Made by a program: the position numbers and the translations under genes. From assembly GCF_002234675.1 (NCBI RefSeq), contig NC_019859.2:6913240-6977239 (forward strand): a stretch of 64,000 nt of DNA. The letters run 5' to 3'. The notes below the pieces were generated by a model that saw only the letters and a program-made list of their open reading frames with translations, did not search any database and had not been told where the DNA came from. The DNA comes from Oryzias latipes. Lineage: Eukaryota > Chordata > Actinopteri > Beloniformes > Adrianichthyidae. Positions 47,895-59,402 of this stretch are shown piece by piece. The stretch's first letter is position 1. Each line of letters begins with the position of its first letter.

Positions 47895-50470
47895 ACAGTC
47901 ATAGAAACTTGCATAGTAATAAAACAAAAACATTCATAGTAGCACGAAAAAAGCAAAAGGTCTGCCTTATCAAACCAAATTTAAAGTATACCTGACCAGT
48001 GAATATCCACGGACTGAACTTTATAACCTGTATTAATTTTAAATTAGTTGTTTTAAGACACATTTTTCTAACTGTTCTGATATCTTCACCCGGCCAACCA
48101 AATTAATCAAACTTCAAAATAAGACCTGTATTAGTAAGATGAGTCAAATTAATTCTAAAAACTATAAAGATGAATATTCATTTCCCAAACCAGGCATAGA
48201 AATTAGATATTAAATAGGCTTCAGAAACACTTTTACCTTAAACTCTCTGCAACTCCAAGTAAATCAAGATGTAACTGAAAAGTCAGCAGCTCTTAATTTT
48301 AAACTGCAGCCATTTTTTAAAAACTTCATGTCATAACTCAAGTTACATGGACTCTTTAAATCTTTTATAATGTTAGTTTGTTTTTATATGTTTTCATAAT
48401 TATCAATTCTTTTTTGGGGGGTCTTTTCAACTTTGTGTTGAATAAAAACTGTTTAACTGCTATTTTCATGGCTCACCAATACTTCGAGGGTGTCCTTTGG
48501 TTCACCTTAAATTTTCATAGCTTCCCTCCAAGGAAGATGAAATTTTCAGCTTCAACACTGCAAATTTTTTTTTTTTTTTTTGCAGGCTGAATGACAGAAC
48601 CAAGTTGCTAACCCTGCATGTTTGCTGGCCCTGGGCACTTTCAATGCATTTACTGCACACAGAATTCAGAGGCAGCAGGCTTGACCACAGAGATGGAATA
48701 TCGACTGAATTTTTTTGCCTCGTCCAGCGAGTCGCGATGATTTTCTCTCCTGTACGGGTTTTCTGAAGGAGCCACTTTCACTAAAGCTGCACCCATCAAA
48801 CAAAAAAACAAAAGATTTATTTTAACTCTATTGTGCACCCTAATGTAACTACACAATACACTACACCTAAAAAATATATTTTATTTTTTAAAATTATTGG
48901 GAAATTCCTTAAAAGAATCTTAAAGAATTCTGTTGTAATAAATTAAATTTGTTTGAACAAGTGCTTACCAAACTTTGCAAAGATATCATTTTTTTCCAAA
49001 ATGAGTTGTACTTTAAAAAACAATTACTTCCCTTAATGGATTAGAAAATTTGAACGTTTTAATAGAAGTTCATTTATAGCCACAAAAGCTGAAATATATT
49101 TTCTAATATTACAATATAAAAAAAACACGTTAGAGTTCTGACTTTCAACATCACTTTCAGACAATAACTGCAATAAATTAGATGACTACCATAATATTGA
49201 TGCTCAAAGTAAAAACCTCCTATCTGAAAAAAAATCCCTTTTTTCAGAAAACAAAAATAAACAAGAGGTTTTAAATATTCCAGCCAATGCTGATAGGACG
49301 TTTTTGTCTTGTGGCCTTTATGTTATTAAAAATAGCAAGATTTTCTTATAGATTTATGCCTGTATTCATTAGTTGGAGAACAATGTCATTCAGTTTCCTT
49401 TTGTTGTGCAATGTTTTTTCTGTAATGCTAAGCTTCCCTCCAAGTGGATTTTAAACATGCTTTACTCTTAAAAACAAATATTTTGTAGACTTCATGTCCT
49501 CAGATGTATGCAGAGAACTCCTGGGTGGCTCGAGGAAAATATTCAAGCGTCTCTGTTTTATCGTTGCAGCTGCAAACTCTCTCCTCCCTTTCATAAAGAT
49601 GCTAAAGTGTTTCCTGGGCTGAGGAGGATAATACAGAAAGCATTGAGGCACCTCAGAATTAACTCAATTTCGACCATCATCATCGTTTATGCAGAAAAAT
49701 CCATATAATGAGCAACACTGCAAGATGAAAGGGAAGAATTTTCTATTCAGATCACAGGATGCAACATCTCTGCAGAGGAAGCGTTTGTCTAACTGGGCAC
49801 AAAGCTTTGGCAATCGTTCACTAATCATTGCTCTTTAATCTCACTTTGTTGCAGCCTATAGATATTTTTTTCTTCCTCGCGGTAAAACTAATCGCCTCTC
49901 CAGGCTCAGTCTGCTCATTCCACCCCCTGATGGCATCTCTGTTGTGAAGAAGAAAGCAGCCAGCTGTTGCAGAAGTCTGCGGCCATTTGTACAGCCCTTT
50001 TGGCAAGCAGGCGCTCATCAGCATGGAGAAACTTGCCGTGATTAGACTCTCAGGGCTGCTGGGTTCCTGTCAAAGACGTGTAACTTTCATTAAATCCACT
50101 CAAGCCGGGATGCTTGTTGCACCATTTTCCGGCAGAAAGTGGGAGCGTTCCTCCTGATGCAGCTCGGGCTTCCTCCCTCAGCTGCGCAGCTTCAGACAAT
50201 CAGCTGTAAAATCGCGAAGGGCCATGAAATCAGCTGCATGCCAAACCAGGGGCAATCCCACGTGATCTTTAAATAAAAGCTTTGCAGCTCCCCAAAACTC
50301 CATGCCCGCTGCTGCACTTCTTTGGGGAAAAAAATCAAACTGATTCATTTAAAGTTTGACAGCAGAATTAAAAATGACTGAATGGAGGAGCAGGTCTGAG
50401 TCTGCGCTTTAATGAAGGTAGAAAATAACAACTAAGGGAAAAGACAGTCGCAACATTGTCCTCCTGCACA
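47895..50470. other. 5' flank of sorcs exon 1, no gene seen
   Basis: 48000-49400 is AT-rich with no recognised repeats. From about 49900 the composition becomes more balanced and GC rises toward the CpG island. Regulatory elements are plausible here, but none can be shown from sequence alone. Confidence 0.5.
50268..50279 (+). promoter_or_regulatory. Possible TATA-like element upstream of sorcs
   Basis: TTTAAATAAAAG lies about 355 bp before the preferred start codon, just after a CACGTG E-box (50259). If used, transcription would start near 50300. CpG-island promoters often lack a TATA box, so this is only a candidate. Confidence 0.25.
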
Positions 50471-51330
50471 TCTGAATGCTCAGCTCCTCCCTCGTGCGCG
50501 CAAGGCTTCATTTCATCAAACCCTTCAAGTTGGGGCGCACTTTAGTCTGCGCCGCGCCTGCAGCAGGAACCGGGAGACTGAGTGCAGAGTCCGGGAACGG
50601 AGATCGGGCTTCGCAAACCTTTGAGCCCACAGAGATGCACCTGTACGCCGGCTTGAGCCCAAAGTGGCCCCGCGCGCTTTGGTGTCTGCTACTCTTGACG
50701 CCGTGTCTCTTTCACGCGGCCACGGCTGAAATCACCTGCAGGTCATGCCACCTTGGACATAAGTGGCGCGCACGGGAACTACTGATAAAACTGAACACGG
50801 GCGAGTCCGGGACTGGGGCACAGGGAGAACTTTTGGGAACGCAGGGACTCCCCTGTGAGGATGGATTCGCGGAGTGTGCTCCAAACGTGGAGCCGCGGCT
50901 TAAACGGAGTACAGGGAGCCGGCCCGCGGAGCGAAGCACGGACGACTTTGCTCAGAGCAAAGTTTCAGCCAGTTTTGGAGCGCGCGCCAGGAGGAGCAGC
51001 GGCGGTGATTTAGCCGGAGACTCCGCGGCTGATCACCAGGACGCAGAGACAGTGCGCAGAGTGCTGCGCGCAGAGCTGCGCTGGAGCGGAGAAGAGCGCA
51101 GGAGCGCCGGCGCGAGGCACGAGGAGCCGAAGGTGAACAGCTCCACGTTCGCCCTGACTGGAGACTCGTCCCACAACCAAGCCATGGTCCACTGGTCCGG
51201 CCAGAACAGCAGCGTAAGTGTCTCACCACGCGTGCTCAGAGCAATGATGAGCGCGCTTTGGCTGCGCGTCAAACGCGTGTGCTCACAGACACGCGAGCGC
51301 TTCAACGTACACGTGTGTGTAATCAGACGG
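50470..51330. promoter_or_regulatory. CpG island over sorcs exon 1
   Basis: CG dinucleotides are frequent from about 50495 to 51310 (GTGCGCGC, GGCGCGCACGG, CCGCGGAGCG and similar), in sharp contrast to the CpG-poor AT-rich surroundings. It spans the first coding exon and the start of intron 1, as expected for a vertebrate promoter/first exon. Confidence 0.85.
50635..51213 (+). CDS. sorcs3: SorCS-family VPS10 receptor, first coding exon (partial gene)
   Basis: SorCS proteins are type I membrane sorting receptors, mainly neuronal, that bind proneurotrophins and glutamate receptors. This exon encodes residues 1-193: a signal peptide (hydrophobic ALWCLLLLTPCLFHAATA, cleavage near residue 31), a basic low-complexity propeptide with furin-like sites RLKR (88-91) and RARR (117-120), then SSTFALTGDSSHNQAMVHW, the conserved start of the VPS10 beta-propeller, ending GQNSS with an N-glycosylation sequon at N191. 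It ends on a codon boundary at AGC|GTAAGT. I chose ATG 50635 because the signal peptide follows it directly and it has G at -3; an in-frame ATG at 50476 would add 53 residues with no signal. Residues AEIT after the signal favour sorcs3 over sorcs1, from memory of the human protein; the VPS10 start does not separate them. Later exons lie outside the window. Confidence 0.9.
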
Positions 51331-51535
51331 ATACAACTGATCTCTGATGAACCTGCTGTTTGTCCTCTCAGAGAATTGTGCATTTGTTCAGCCCGCGCAG
51401 CTAAGCTGAGGCGCGCGGACTCCATGAAGATCTGCAGGTTTGAGGACAGGCACAAATCAGCTGTCCTCCCCCTTTTTGCTGCAGCAAAGTTTTTGGCTGC
51501 AGTTTCTGGATTGCACGCAGATCCTCTCAGGTGAT

Positions 51536-53737
51536 GGCGAGAGGGAGAGCGAGAGAGGGAGAGGCTCTGATTGAGATTACCATGTGGAGAACCAGTGTGC
51601 AACACCAGCAGCTTCATGCATCTGAGTTCTTACCAAAGGTCTGAGGAGGGAGATTCAAATATACTAAAAAGTTGCTTATAGAGTTTTTCTCCTATATTCT
51701 CCATACTGCAGGAAAAGACAGAGATGGAAAACATGCTGCACACATGCATAAGGATGTGTCTTTCCAAACATGTGGATGTATGTTTTATCTCAAATTTCTT
51801 CTGTAAACTAAAGCTAGATCAAATAAAATTGTTGTAACCAACAAGAATGGGAAACTACATTAGACAAAGATTTAACTGTCAGTTAAGTTCAAAAGACAAA
51901 ATCAAAAAGAAGTTGAACATAAAACTGGAATTTTGTTATAAATGCTGCTCCAAGTTCTATTGTAACAGACTTTAAGTAACTGAATGTCACTGTACCATTG
52001 TTGATTTTTTTAATATATAACCAATGATGACAACTTTTACACAGTTGGACTGATAAAGACAACAAACAGATGGCTTTAAAAATAACTGATTTTACAAAAA
52101 AATGACCAAATTGTTTTCAGAAAAGTTTAATTTATGCAACAAAAACAGTTGAAATCCATTTTGAAGTGCTTTTAAAGAGATTGACAATCCAATTTCCCTC
52201 ATATTGATCAGACAATTCACTCAGATGATTTATTTTAGGGTTCTATTAACAAGCATCCTGGACCCCACATCCAACATGGTGTTAGTCTGCAGGGAGTCAC
52301 AGTTCACAGATGAAGCAGGTTGGTGTATGAGTCTTTCATGCTGCCAGAAAGTCTTCCAATGTTTGTTCTATTCCAAACGCCACATGAAGTAAAACCTTCA
52401 ATGTAACCAATGCAACCCTATCAAGGAAGTAAGAGTTTAGTTATGGAAAAAAAAAAAAAAAAAACGTGATCAGAAAAATTGTATTGCTGCATTTAAACAA
52501 TAAAACCATATTTAAGGTTAAAAAAATGGCCATCAGATTTTTCTCCTTCAAACTACATTTTCAGTCCACAGTCTTCTGTTATAAATCTTCTTGTCAGCTG
52601 AAAAAAACACACATTTATCCACTATTTTTACATGTGGGCTTTGAACTTTAAATGATCCTCAATTCTGTGCTTTAAAGAGCACAATAGAAGTGGAAGTGAA
52701 AGAAGATTAGTGGTTGTTCCAGCTGGTGATGCTCCTGAATGCCAAGAGGAACACTTCAATATTGGGGACATTTTCTGCCTGAGTTCCTTGGAGCATTAAA
52801 GTGTGGTGCACATTAAAGTTACAACCACATTTTATTAGCACTTGCTCCAGCTGTCCTTTGTGCTGCAGTATTGTTTGCTCCTTGGAGATAACAAATGATG
52901 GGGATGATATAAAAAAGCACACAGCTTTGTTGAGTTAGATATCAACAATGCTTTGTCTCGAGTGGTTTTCAAAAGCTTGTGGAGAGCATACAAATTTACA
53001 ATTAAATCTGTAAGCAGGGGAGATATCTTAACTTCCATTAGGTGGCTTCAGAAGTGGCTACTGGCCACCCTCTGGGAACGTAATAACATGTTTTTTTTAA
53101 TTAGGTTTCTGTCATAGTGCAGGAAAAGTCATGTTTTGATCCAAAATGGCAGCCTAAAAATGCAATGGACCATAGCAATCATACAACGTTTTCCATTTTT
53201 GGGGCTAATAAACATGTGTCGCAATTTTCAGGCCTTTCAAACTTGGGCAATTAGTGTTAATGTGTTCTAAATTGTTAACATGATCCTAGAAAGATGCATC
53301 GATCTGTTTATCTTGGGTCTAAGGTTAGGTTTAGGTCAATTGATTTTATCAATTTGTATTGATCTTTACTTACAAGATTGGTTTTCCTTTAACTCTGCTC
53401 TGGAAAATAGGGGTTAGTCTTTTTAATGAAAGCACTAAGAATGTTTTTGCAGGTGCCACTTTTGTTCAGCTTAAATAAATGGTGAAAACATTTCTATGAC
53501 CAAGATCTATTGCTTCTGATATGGAAAATGGATAAATTAATCCATAGTAAAATGAATTGGATCAAGTCATAAGTCTAATCATATTACATTTTGACCCTAT
53601 ATATCTAATTTGAAGTTGGCAGTGATACCCAGCCCTCCCGGGACCTAACTTTATCTGATTTCATTTTCTTGTTAAATTGAAAGTTTTAAGAGTATATTTC
53701 CAAGGCCTCCATCTTTGTGAGATTTTAGTGACTGACA
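51536..53737. other. Intronic, nothing recognised
   Basis: A GA-rich stretch (51538-51570) just after the CpG island and a 19-base A run near 52446. No exon, RNA gene or known repeat. Confidence 0.5.
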
Positions 53738-53744
53738 GTTACCG

Positions 53745-54060
53745 GTAACCCTTTACCACCAGAGCATTAGCTTCAGTGTTGACATTCTTTGGCCTACCGT
53801 AACTCATCAACCGTTGGCGCAATTACCGTAATTCCAGCAGAGTCTAAAGCGCAAAAACGTAGCTTTGCGCGAACATGCAACAGTTTGCAGTAGTGTAGGT
53901 TTACGGCGGCAACATAAATCAGTGAATTCTGTTGCACGGCAAAAAAAAAAAAAAGCTTTGTGCCAACATGTTGCCTAACAGCAAAAATTCACTTATGCTA
54001 ATGGTGTAAATAGTCAAAGAGTTATGGCAGTTAAAAGAGTGCATGTTCTTTAGGTGTCAA
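53745..54060 (+). mobile_element. MITE with imperfect inverted ends
   Basis: Left: 'accagagcattagcttcagtg', 'gacattctttggcctaccgt', 'aactcatcaaccgtt'. Right, inverted: 'acacctaaagaacatgcactct', 'aactctttgactattt'. The two ends are diverged inverted repeats. Reverse copy at 45400-45712 and a fragment at 7083-7310. The palindrome GTTACCGGTAAC sits just before it (53738-53749). Noncoding. Confidence 0.55.
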
Positions 54061-54076
54061 TGGGGAGAAAGATTTT

Positions 54077-54575
54077 TATGACCCGCTCCAATAAGATTTA
54101 TGTTTTTGGTGTCTTTAACATATTCGTGTGTACATTTTCTCATGATGGAGGACACATATAAAAATTAGCTGAGAAAAAAACTATTTCTTTACTCAAATTG
54201 TTGTGAATCAGGAGCAGACAAAAAAATGCAGAAAAATATTGTATTGTATTGTAACGTGGAAAATATGCTGGGAGGGCCACAAGCTTCATACATATCTTCA
54301 TTTTCCTTGTCTGAGCTGGCATCTGGCTCCAAAACTTCACTGCTGGATAGCACCAATATTGTTCGCCATTTTTGTTGCACTGGCAATGTTAGTTTTGGGG
54401 GGCTGTAAGCTAGCGCAACAGAGTGTGAACAGATGGATGATGGGAAGTGAGGGTAGGCTAACCACAGAAGATATGTCCCAGAAAACAATGTTTTTTTTTT
54501 TCTTTTTTTCCCTAAAAATTAAAAGCCAACTGGGACCACTTTTAAAATAGATCAAAGGATGATTGGAGTGAGTCT
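54077..54575. mobile_element. MITE of the 'GAGTGGGTC-ended' family
   Basis: Ends GACCCGCTCCAATAAGAT and, inverted, GACTCACTCCAATCATCC. It shares the internal box 'aatcaggagcagac' with the copy at 14664-15466, and its ends with 42300-44213. It contains overlapping ORFs on both strands (up to 115 codons) that are not real genes. Confidence 0.6.
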
Positions 54576-54589
54576 TTAAATTTTGAAAC

Positions 54590-56428
54590 TGCTCCAGTGA
54601 AAAGACGGTGGGCATAGTTCATGAGAACCTTGCAAGAGTTTAATGGCAGTGAGGAAGTACAGTTTGGACACACCTTCTCATTCAAATGAATGGGAAAGTG
54701 TGTCTATACTGTAGGTGTGAATTTTTTGCTTGTAGACAATCTCAAATATTTTCAAATTCATTGACATTTGAATGGTTGCCATGGTTATGCCATGGATGGG
54801 TAAGGTTGTTTATTTTATTTGAAAGCATTTTCTGAAGCGTTCCAACTTTTGACCAGTTTTTGTGAATATTTATGAGTCAAGGTTGTGATTGTGTCTGAAT
54901 CAAGAGCATGCCAAAACAATGAGAGTATGACAGCTGGGCCTTATTATAAGATTTTGGTTCAGAGATAAGTTAATCTGCTGAGAGGACAGCTCTCTGACTG
55001 TTAGTTCCTCAAAGTCAAAGTTTAATCAGCATTGACTCAAAGGCAACAAAACCAATAAATTAATTTCTTATCATGACTGAAAAAGCTCAAACACATCTTT
55101 GCAGGGGTCTGCGTTGTTCCGCAGCATCAAAGTCTGGCCTCACAGCCTCACTCTCAACGAACCCAAGTCAAACTCATATCTGTAACTCCCATACCCTCCA
55201 TTCTAAGCCTCAGCTGCTTCTGTGCTACAGTAGCTCAAGATAAAAAGACGGAGAGAAAGTTTCATTTCGGCCTTGTGAACATATGTGTGCAAAAAGTAAA
55301 TGCATACTTCTTTTGCAGATTAACTTGAGGTGTGTAAGAATGGACACAATCCCACTCGAAATATCTATAGTTGTGGCTATATTCAGAGGCAGATGTGCTC
55401 ATCCTTTACAATCTTTATAAATAAATCAATGTGTCAGCCACACGCTGAGCAGATGAAGGCTCAGTTGCTGCTATTATTTAACCTCTAATGCTTTTTACAA
55501 AGCTCAAGCCTCCCACGTTGCTGGAATCCTGTGTATCAGCTTGGAATTGTGGTTGTAATTGTGACTCATGAAATACAGTCTGGGGGAGTAACACAAGCCT
55601 AACACATGCAAGAAGAGGGTTGTGACTATGAACGTGTGTTTGGCATATGAATGAACTAGCTGCTGACTGTGAATGTAAGGATCGATGCAGTATATGCCAC
55701 ACTGACACAAATTCATGTACTCATTTAAGCTTCTTTTTTCATATTGCTTTTCGTGCCTTTTCCAGTCCAACATTTACCTAAAGTTCAGCTTGTTCTCATT
55801 ACCTGGACATTTGTCATTGACCTGAAACCTCAAAAAAACTGGAAGAACCAATGTTTGCATTGTGCAGCTTCCCCTGGTTCTTCCCTAGTGCAAAGGTGGA
55901 TTTTGGACCTTCGTGAACTGTTGTTGAGGTGTGTAGGTGGAGAGAACAGCAGTGTAGGATGACAAAGAAACATCTGACAGCATCCTTTTACAGCAGAATT
56001 GGATTGAAAAGCTGACAAATGAGTCGGTGGATTTTGCGTCTAAGTTGATCCCTGATCATTTTAAAATGTCACTGAATTAAATTGAAGTGGATAAACTTCT
56101 GCAAGGTGCTTCAAGCATAGCTTCTCTCCTAGGTGATTAATTTTTTGTCATAAAACAACCTTTTTTTTACTTTAAGGTCTGTTGGATGTGTTCATAATAC
56201 TGTGTCAGCTTCAAAGTGAGTGTGAAGCTTGGGAGCTGTTGAACATACGAGCACCGTTGTAGCAACAAAATCTGTATTTCAAAGAGGAGACATCTTAGGA
56301 ATTTGAGTAATGATGTATATGACCTGTATCATGCTATTTTTAACAGAGCAAATTATTTATATATATGTATATGATAGTATATTACCTTTGGCAGACTAAA
56401 CAATTTTTGGTGAAATATTAGTTATTTT
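54590..56428. other. Intronic, nothing recognised
   Basis: No repeat family or exon found. A short ATATATGTATATGATA simple tract lies near 56359. Confidence 0.5.
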
Positions 56429-56762
56429 CACAGCTCATTTTCCTACCCAGAAGTAAGATGACTCGATCTCTTAGGCACCGCCTTTCGCTCCTTTTGGGTA
56501 CCGCCCATTTCATGACATCAACCTGCCCCTGCAGTGTTACTGCATTTCCCCCATGAAAACAAACATCTGAATTTTTGCAGAGATGGATGTGCATATTGTG
56601 CAAATAAAAATGTTTTGCCTATAACTGCTAGCTCCATGGAGAAAGTGTCTGTGTGTGTGTTAGCCTGGGGGCGGTGTTAGCAGCGCAGAATCTTTCTGGA
56701 AGGGGCTGTTCCCTACTTTCTGATGTCACAATGTGAGAACCCCCTCCCTTCTATCAATCTTT
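56429..56762 (+). repeat. Interspersed repeat, copy 2 of 2
   Basis: Same blocks and orientation as 23641-24145 ('cccagaagtaagatgactc', 'gcccatttcatgacatca', 'gatggatgtgcatattgtg', 'cctgggggcggtgtt', 'ggaaggggctgttcc'). It lacks the last ~130 bp of that copy. Confidence 0.65.
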
Positions 56763-58174
56763 CTAAAGTCTTTTAAGCTCTAGGATGGATGTGTTGTGAT
56801 CAGTATATGTGCCGGGGCACAATTCTTAAATGACAATTTTTTTCCATGTTATTGGTGTTTAGCTGACTTTCCCCTACTTTGTACACAACTAATTTAACCA
56901 TTAACAAAATATCTTTGAAAGTTACAGACAGACTGTCCCCTATATTTAGTTAAGCAGTAAAAAAATAAATAAAAACATGTTAAACCGCTTCCAGTATTTC
57001 ACAGAAGAATAAAAGGTTATTGGTAAAAAGATCACTCTCGCCAAGGGAGAAGGGACATATTTCTCAGGCGTGTACAAAACATGCACAGGGACAGTGTTAT
57101 TTACATGACAAAATGTCAGGCATTAAATAGTTTGGTCTGTCACCCAGCTGGATTAATGATGGCATATTGTCAGTCTGTCCAGGAAGATCTATTTAAGCTT
57201 CCAAAGACAAGAAGTGCCAGAAAAGTTGGAAATCATCCAGCAAAGGCAATAAAAAGCAGCAGAATTATAATGTAACACGTTCTGGCATCAATGTGGTGCC
57301 ACTTTTTCTAAGCTATCACAGTTGTTTGATATCAGAAGATTTGTCACAAATTAATGAGGTGTTGGTTGGGTGGAATTCTGGGAAGGGTTGACAGAAAGTC
57401 ACTCGCAAATGCTGTCTCAGCTGACACTCTCACATCTTTTTATGGCGTTGAAGCAATCTATTTATGCTTGAGTATGCATCTTCATAGCTATGGTAACACC
57501 CAGTTAACAGCCAGCTCGTAATTTATTCGCTAAAGTCCCGCCAAAATATTCCATCTGCAACGTCAAGGTCACATTATTTGTTCGTTTGAAGACAATTGAG
57601 GACGATCGCAGACGATAGATTGTGTGAGTTTGTAAAGTGCTAAACTGCGATTACAGAATCAAGTGCCATTTAGAGACATATGTTCTTGGATATAAAGCAG
57701 ATATGTGCAGTGGGAAAGCATAGTTTTGGTATTTGAAGTGTGTACATCTGCTGTGCATTTGTTGGAAGCATTGCTTAAGGAAGAATAAGGGCTGTGTTGT
57801 AAATGCCACCTTAGTCTGTACAGACGCTCTTTGATTGTCCCTTGATGACCAATCTGAATGGCCTTTATTGTGTAAAAAGACAATTTCCCGGAAGAAATAA
57901 AGATGCATAATTTTTTTTACTATCTGTTGAAACACCCACTTCTGTACTTGATAATTCACTTTAAACTCTGATCTCAAAAATCCTGTTTTCTTTTCTCCGG
58001 CATAAAGACCTTCATTGCTTCATTTTGACCCTGGACCTTTTTTTTTTTTTGGATACATTTTTTTTATTTATGTGGATCAAGCAAGAAAGTGAAGGTTAAA
58101 CAAACAAAAAGTGGTCTGCAGTTGGCAATAAAGTGTTGCCAAGTTTACCGCGGAGTAAACATTCCATAAATCAG
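56763..58174. other. Intronic, nothing recognised
   Basis: 57500-57660 ('gctaaagtcccgcc', 'caacgtcaaggtcaca', 'gaggacgatcgcagacgat') looks like a repeat end, but I cannot assign it. T runs at 58039-58064. No exon. Confidence 0.45.
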
Positions 58175-58441
58175 ATCCTGGATGGCTCAGTTGGTTAAGT
58201 GCAGGATCGGCAACAAAGGAAATCAGGGTTTGATTCCCATGATGAGCTTCATGCAGTGTGGGTCCTTGGGCAAGACTCTTTGCGCTACTGCCTAACTATG
58301 TAGCCCAAGCCTGGGTCCCCCTGTGCAGGTCCCTGGCTCGGGTAAAATAAAGGAAGGACATCCAACATTAAAATCTCTGCCAATGTGCGAATCAGTAAAA
58401 GCTGATTCGCTGTAGTGACCCCTGAAGGGCAAGCTGAAAGA
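58175..58441 (+). mobile_element. tRNA-derived SINE
   Basis: A box TGGCTCAGTTGG (58183-58194) and B box GGTTTGATTCC (58227-58237) are spaced as in tRNA genes. A 'tccttgggcaagactcttt' core follows, then the tail 'gctgtagtgacccctgaagggcaagctgaaag'. The tail matches the retroposed fragment at 7325-7440, so both belong to one SINE/LINE tail family. It is moderately diverged from the expected boxes and likely inactive. Confidence 0.85.
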
Positions 58442-58808
58442 TTCCACATTTTATCAGGGCTGTTACATTCCTCACAACACACTTTATACACTTTTCTCAG
58501 ACAAACATTAACATTTTCAGATTTTTTTCTCTTGTTTAAAATCTCAATTTCAAACCTTCATAAAAAAAAAGGGTCCATTATAGTAAAATGAAAACACAGA
58601 TCTGATTGCGATAGAAAATGAATGTAAATCTGGCAAACTGAACACATTCTTCTCTACTGGAGACACGGCACAGATGAGATTGACAAGATCTACAGCCAAT
58701 CAGGACGTAGAACACAGATTGCTCTGTAAAAAAAAAAATCTGTAAAACAGTGGGTCCGTGAAGGGTGACCCATCCTGTAGCGAGGGGACCACTTTATAAT
58801 GTTATTCT

Positions 58809-58860
58809 TTTGCTGTCAGCTTTTCCCTTCAGGGGTCGCCACAGCAAATCAGCTTCCTCC
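58809..58860 (-). repeat. SINE tail fragment, reverse orientation
   Basis: 'tgctgtcagcttttccctt' and 'caggggtcgccacagcaaat' read on the minus strand as the same tail as 58408-58441. Together the two tails form an inverted pair about 400 bp apart. Confidence 0.7.
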
Positions 58861-58948
58861 AGCTAACCCTTTCTGAATTATTCTAACCCTAAATTTAACT
58901 GGAAAATACATGGATAACAATATAAAAGGAAATTGTGAAACCAAAGCA

Positions 58949-59080
58949 ATCCATCCATCCATCCATCCATCCATCCATCCATCCATCCATCCATCCATCC
59001 ATCCATCCATCCATCCATCCATCCATCCATCCATCCATCCATCCATCCATCCATCCATCCATCCATCCATCCATCCATCC
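58949..59080. repeat. (ATCC)33 microsatellite
   Basis: Thirty-three perfect tetranucleotide units, directly before a teleost retroposon whose family commonly begins with such arrays. It generates spurious HPSI and MDGW repeat ORFs in several frames. Confidence 0.95.
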
Positions 59081-59089
59081 ATTCATTTA

Positions 59090-59402
59090 CAGAACTGGCT
59101 GTATCCTTTTTGAGGTTGCTGGAGCCAACCCAGCTCCATTGGGTGAAGGTTCCTTAACAAGTTGCCAGCTTGTTACAGGGCCATACACACACACGCACAC
59201 ACACACACACGCACGTATGCATGCACTCACACACGCACATGCAAACTTACATTTTTGGATAATCAATCAACCCATGAAGCAGGTTTTTGGACTGTTGGAG
59301 GAAGCCAGAGTCTCCGGAGAAAACCTACACACAAAAAGGTGTTAAAAGCAGTGCCTTCTCACTGTGGAGTGATGGCGCTAACCAGTACTCCACTGTGCAG
59401 TC
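59090..59402 (+). mobile_element. Teleost interspersed repeat, third copy
   Basis: 'ggttgctggagccaaccc', 'aagttgccagcttgttacag', 'aacccatgaagcaggttttt', 'ggactgttggaggaagccag' and 'ccggagaaaacctacac' align with 15174-15449. The end 'ttctcactgtggagtgatgg' extends further than that copy. Confidence 0.8.
59182..59240. repeat. (AC)n microsatellite inside the retroposon
   Basis: Interrupted AC repeat with ACGC and ATGC interruptions, at the position where other family members carry a CACA-rich segment. Confidence 0.8.

Noticed and set aside
51214..51534. Continuation of the sorcs reading frame past residue 193
   Set aside because: It follows a strong GTAAGT donor exactly where the family's exon 1 ends, and the extra residues have no similarity to the VPS10 domain.
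51033..51617. 194-codon minus-strand ORF over sorcs exon 1
   Set aside because: Antisense shadow in a GC-rich exon; the sense frame has a signal peptide, conserved VPS10 motif and splice donor.
54203..54550. 115-codon ORF in the sorcs intron
   Set aside because: It lies wholly inside a MITE and is matched by ORFs on the opposite strand.
58849..59345. ORFs with MDGW or HPSI repeats
   Set aside because: Translations of the (ATCC)33 microsatellite in different frames, not proteins.
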